Positions 16,501 through 17,860 of a stretch of DNA of 17,860 bases are shown here, in pieces; within the stretch, counting starts at the first letter, position 1; each line of letters begins with the position of its first letter. Position numbers and translations under genes: made by a program. This DNA comes from Hirudo medicinalis (taxonomy: Eukaryota > Annelida > Clitellata > Hirudinida > Hirudinidae). Under the pieces are notes generated by a model. It was not told the DNA's origin. It saw only the letters and a list, made by a program, of their open reading frames with translations, and made no database searches. Where the stretch lies: positions 1,900-19,759 of the forward strand of contig MPNW01001017.1 in the NCBI GenBank assembly GCA_011800805.1. Reading direction: 5' to 3'.

Positions 16501-17709
16501 ATGGAAATATTAGTGATTAATGCAGGAAGTTCTTCTTTAAAATATCAATTGATAGATGTGCAAAGTGGCCAGGCATTGGCCAAAGGATTGGCCGAGCGTA
16601 TTGGTATGGTGGGTAGCAATATTGGTCATACATGCGTGAGGAACGGGGAGTTTAATAAGAAAGAGATAGAAGTTTCGCTAGCCGATCATAACGAAGCGTT
16701 TGATGTAATATCGAATTTGCTGACGGATGCACAAACAGGTGTGATACTGCATCGGGGCGACATAAAGGCTATCGGGCACAGGGTGGTTCACGGCGGTGAA
16801 AAATATACCGAAACACAAGTGGTAACGTCAGAAGTGAAAAAAGCTATTGAAGAGTTGATACCGTTGGCGCCGCTTCATAACCCTACCAATTTGATTGGCA
16901 TTAATGCGGCAGAGAAAGTATTTCCCAATGCTACACAGGTAGCTGTTTTTGATACGGCTTTTCATCACACCGTGCCTGCAAAAGCATATCGGTATGCTAT
17001 TCCTAAAAAGTTTTATGAACAGGATGGTATTCGTGCTTATGGATTTCATGGTACGAGTCATAAATATGTGTACGAACAGGCAGTCAAAACAATGGGTAAT
17101 AAAGGGCTAAAAGCCATTACCATTCACTTGGGAAATGGTGCCAGCATGTGCGCCATCAATGAAAGGGGCGAAAGTGTGGAAACCACCATGGGCTTTGGCC
17201 CCTTGGCCGGGCTGATAATGGGTACACGTAGTGGCGATATTGATCCTTCGATTATTTTTCACATGGCCGATGAGTTGAAAATGCCTTTGAACGAAATAAA
17301 AAATGTGCTGAATAAAGCCAGTGGTATGCTGGCTATTGGCGGTAGCAACGATGCGCGCGATGTGGCCAAAGCGTATTACCAAGGTGATGCAAATGCTATT
17401 TTGTGTTATGAAATGTATGCCCACCGCATTAAAAAATATATCGGCGCTTACATGGCTATACTAAATGGCGTGGATGCCATTATTTTTACAGCAGGCATTG
17501 GAGAAAACGATGCGTTGACCCGACATCAAGTGTGTAAAGACCTTTCAGGTTTGGGTATTCTATTGAACGAGCAGGCTAATACAGAAAAAAACCATCCCAA
17601 ACAGCTGGTAGAAATACAAACTGCCGACAGTAAAGTAAAAATACTGGTAGTGCCTACCAACGAAGAGTTGGAAATAGCATTTCAGGTGCATGAATTAGTG
17701 AAAGGATGA
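16501..17709 (+). CDS. ackA: Acetate kinase
   Basis: A 402-residue cytosolic kinase that transfers phosphate between acetyl phosphate and ADP, making acetate and ATP, and works with the Pta encoded just upstream. The ASKHA-fold signatures are complete: ILVINAGSSSLK (3-14, Asn7), GHRVVHGG (92-99, Arg93), VAVFDTAFHHT (148-158, catalytic Asp151), YGFHGTSHKYV (180-190, His183), IHLGNGASMCA (208-218), GLIMGTRSGDIDP (237-249, Arg243) and the late FTAGIGEND. Length is normal (about 400) and the ATG at 16501 gives the conserved MEILVINAG start. The 114-base gap after pta holds no gene, and cotranscription is likely. A hairpin terminator follows at 17791. Confidence 0.97.
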   Translation: MEILVINAGSSSLKYQLIDVQSGQALAKGLAERIGMVGSNIGHTCVRNGEFNKKEIEVSLADHNEAFDVISNLLTDAQTGVILHRGDIKAIGHRVVHGGEKYTETQVVTSEVKKAIEELIPLAPLHNPTNLIGINAAEKVFPNATQVAVFDTAFHHTVPAKAYRYAIPKKFYEQDGIRAYGFHGTSHKYVYEQAVKTMGNKGLKAITIHLGNGASMCAINERGESVETTMGFGPLAGLIMGTRSGDIDPSIIFHMADELKMPLNEIKNVLNKASGMLAIGGSNDARDVAKAYYQGDANAILCYEMYAHRIKKYIGAYMAILNGVDAIIFTAGIGENDALTRHQVCKDLSGLGILLNEQANTEKNHPKQLVEIQTADSKVKILVVPTNEELEIAFQVHELVKG

Positions 17710-17790
17710 TGAAGCCTTTTCTTCAAGCGATATTATTTTTGAGAAAGAGGACAAAAATGGTTGGTAAAATCCGTTAAGATATAGTACAGC

Positions 17791-17826
17791 AAAGGGTTTC
17801 AATGAATTAAATTGAACCCCTTTTCA
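17791..17826 (+). terminator. Intrinsic terminator after ackA
   Basis: AAAGGG-TT-(t)-CAAT pairs with ATTG-AA-CCC(c)-TTT around a 6- to 7-base AT loop, with one bulged T and one extra C, and the descending arm ends in CCTTTTC. It starts about 80 bases after the ackA stop. The stem is long and the tail is a short T-run, so it should end the pta-ackA transcript. Confidence 0.65.
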
Positions 17827-17860
17827 AATTCAGTAGTATGATAAAAAAATCTTGTTGGGG

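Noticed and set aside
17838..17860. ATG near the right edge opening MIKKSCW
   Set aside because: Only seven codons are visible; it could be the start of an exported protein, but nothing supports a gene.
1..17860. CRISPR arrays, tRNA or rRNA genes, phage genes, toxin-antitoxin pairs
   Set aside because: No regularly spaced repeats, no cloverleaf-like or ribosomal sequence, and no matching proteins were seen on either strand.

Overview
The window looks like chromosomal DNA of a Bacteroidota bacterium. Pointers are an AT-rich sequence with few Shine-Dalgarno motifs, a GTP-type PEP carboxykinase, a bacterial geranylgeranylglyceryl-phosphate-synthase-type protein, a DUF4920 protein, a four-TM protein beside a TonB-dependent receptor, and an ABC permease that runs into an M1 aminopeptidase domain. 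The genus cannot be fixed by reading alone.

Layout. (1) At 1-187 lies one end of an IS1595-type insertion sequence; only the first 34 codons of its transposase fall in the window (minus strand). It abuts a permease/M1-peptidase fusion gene (185-2209, minus) that stops about 68 residues into the peptidase part. (2) The fusion overlaps by 4 bases with its ABC ATPase (2206-3093, minus). Upstream is a SAM methyltransferase gene with an early stop and a frameshift (3096-3727). (3) Further upstream on the same strand are a secreted DUF4920 protein, a four-TM membrane protein, a TonB-dependent siderophore-type receptor and an AraC-type regulator. Together they look like a regulated metal/siderophore uptake locus. 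(4) From 8089 to about 8800 lies a gene graveyard: a GC-rich non-coding stretch with small palindromes and a run of nine G, an internal fragment of an aconitase gene (plus strand), and directly next to it a fragment of a DUF486 (DMT-type) membrane protein gene (minus strand). (5) A GGGP/heptaprenylglyceryl phosphate synthase-family gene (9013-9774, plus) ends at a bidirectional terminator shared with a convergent AspT/YidE/YbjL-type transporter (minus). Upstream of the transporter is GTP-dependent PEP carboxykinase (minus). (6) A roughly 750-base divergent intergenic region separates pckG from the plus-strand pair pta (long form) and ackA, followed by a terminator.

How the genes fit together. 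The right half is central carbon metabolism: PEPCK links oxaloacetate and PEP, and Pta-AckA interconvert acetyl-CoA, acetyl phosphate and acetate with ATP formation. The AspT-like transporter may move a dicarboxylate or amino acid, though its substrate cannot be read from sequence. The left half is accessory: an uptake locus, an ABC system damaged by an IS, a broken methyltransferase and two gene relics. This suggests that 1-8800 is a turnover-prone stretch beside a stable metabolic block. I did not see a clearly new multi-gene system. The most informative observations are the IS-truncated fusion protein, the two adjoining relics, and a pair of palindromes with a shared core upstream of pckG.
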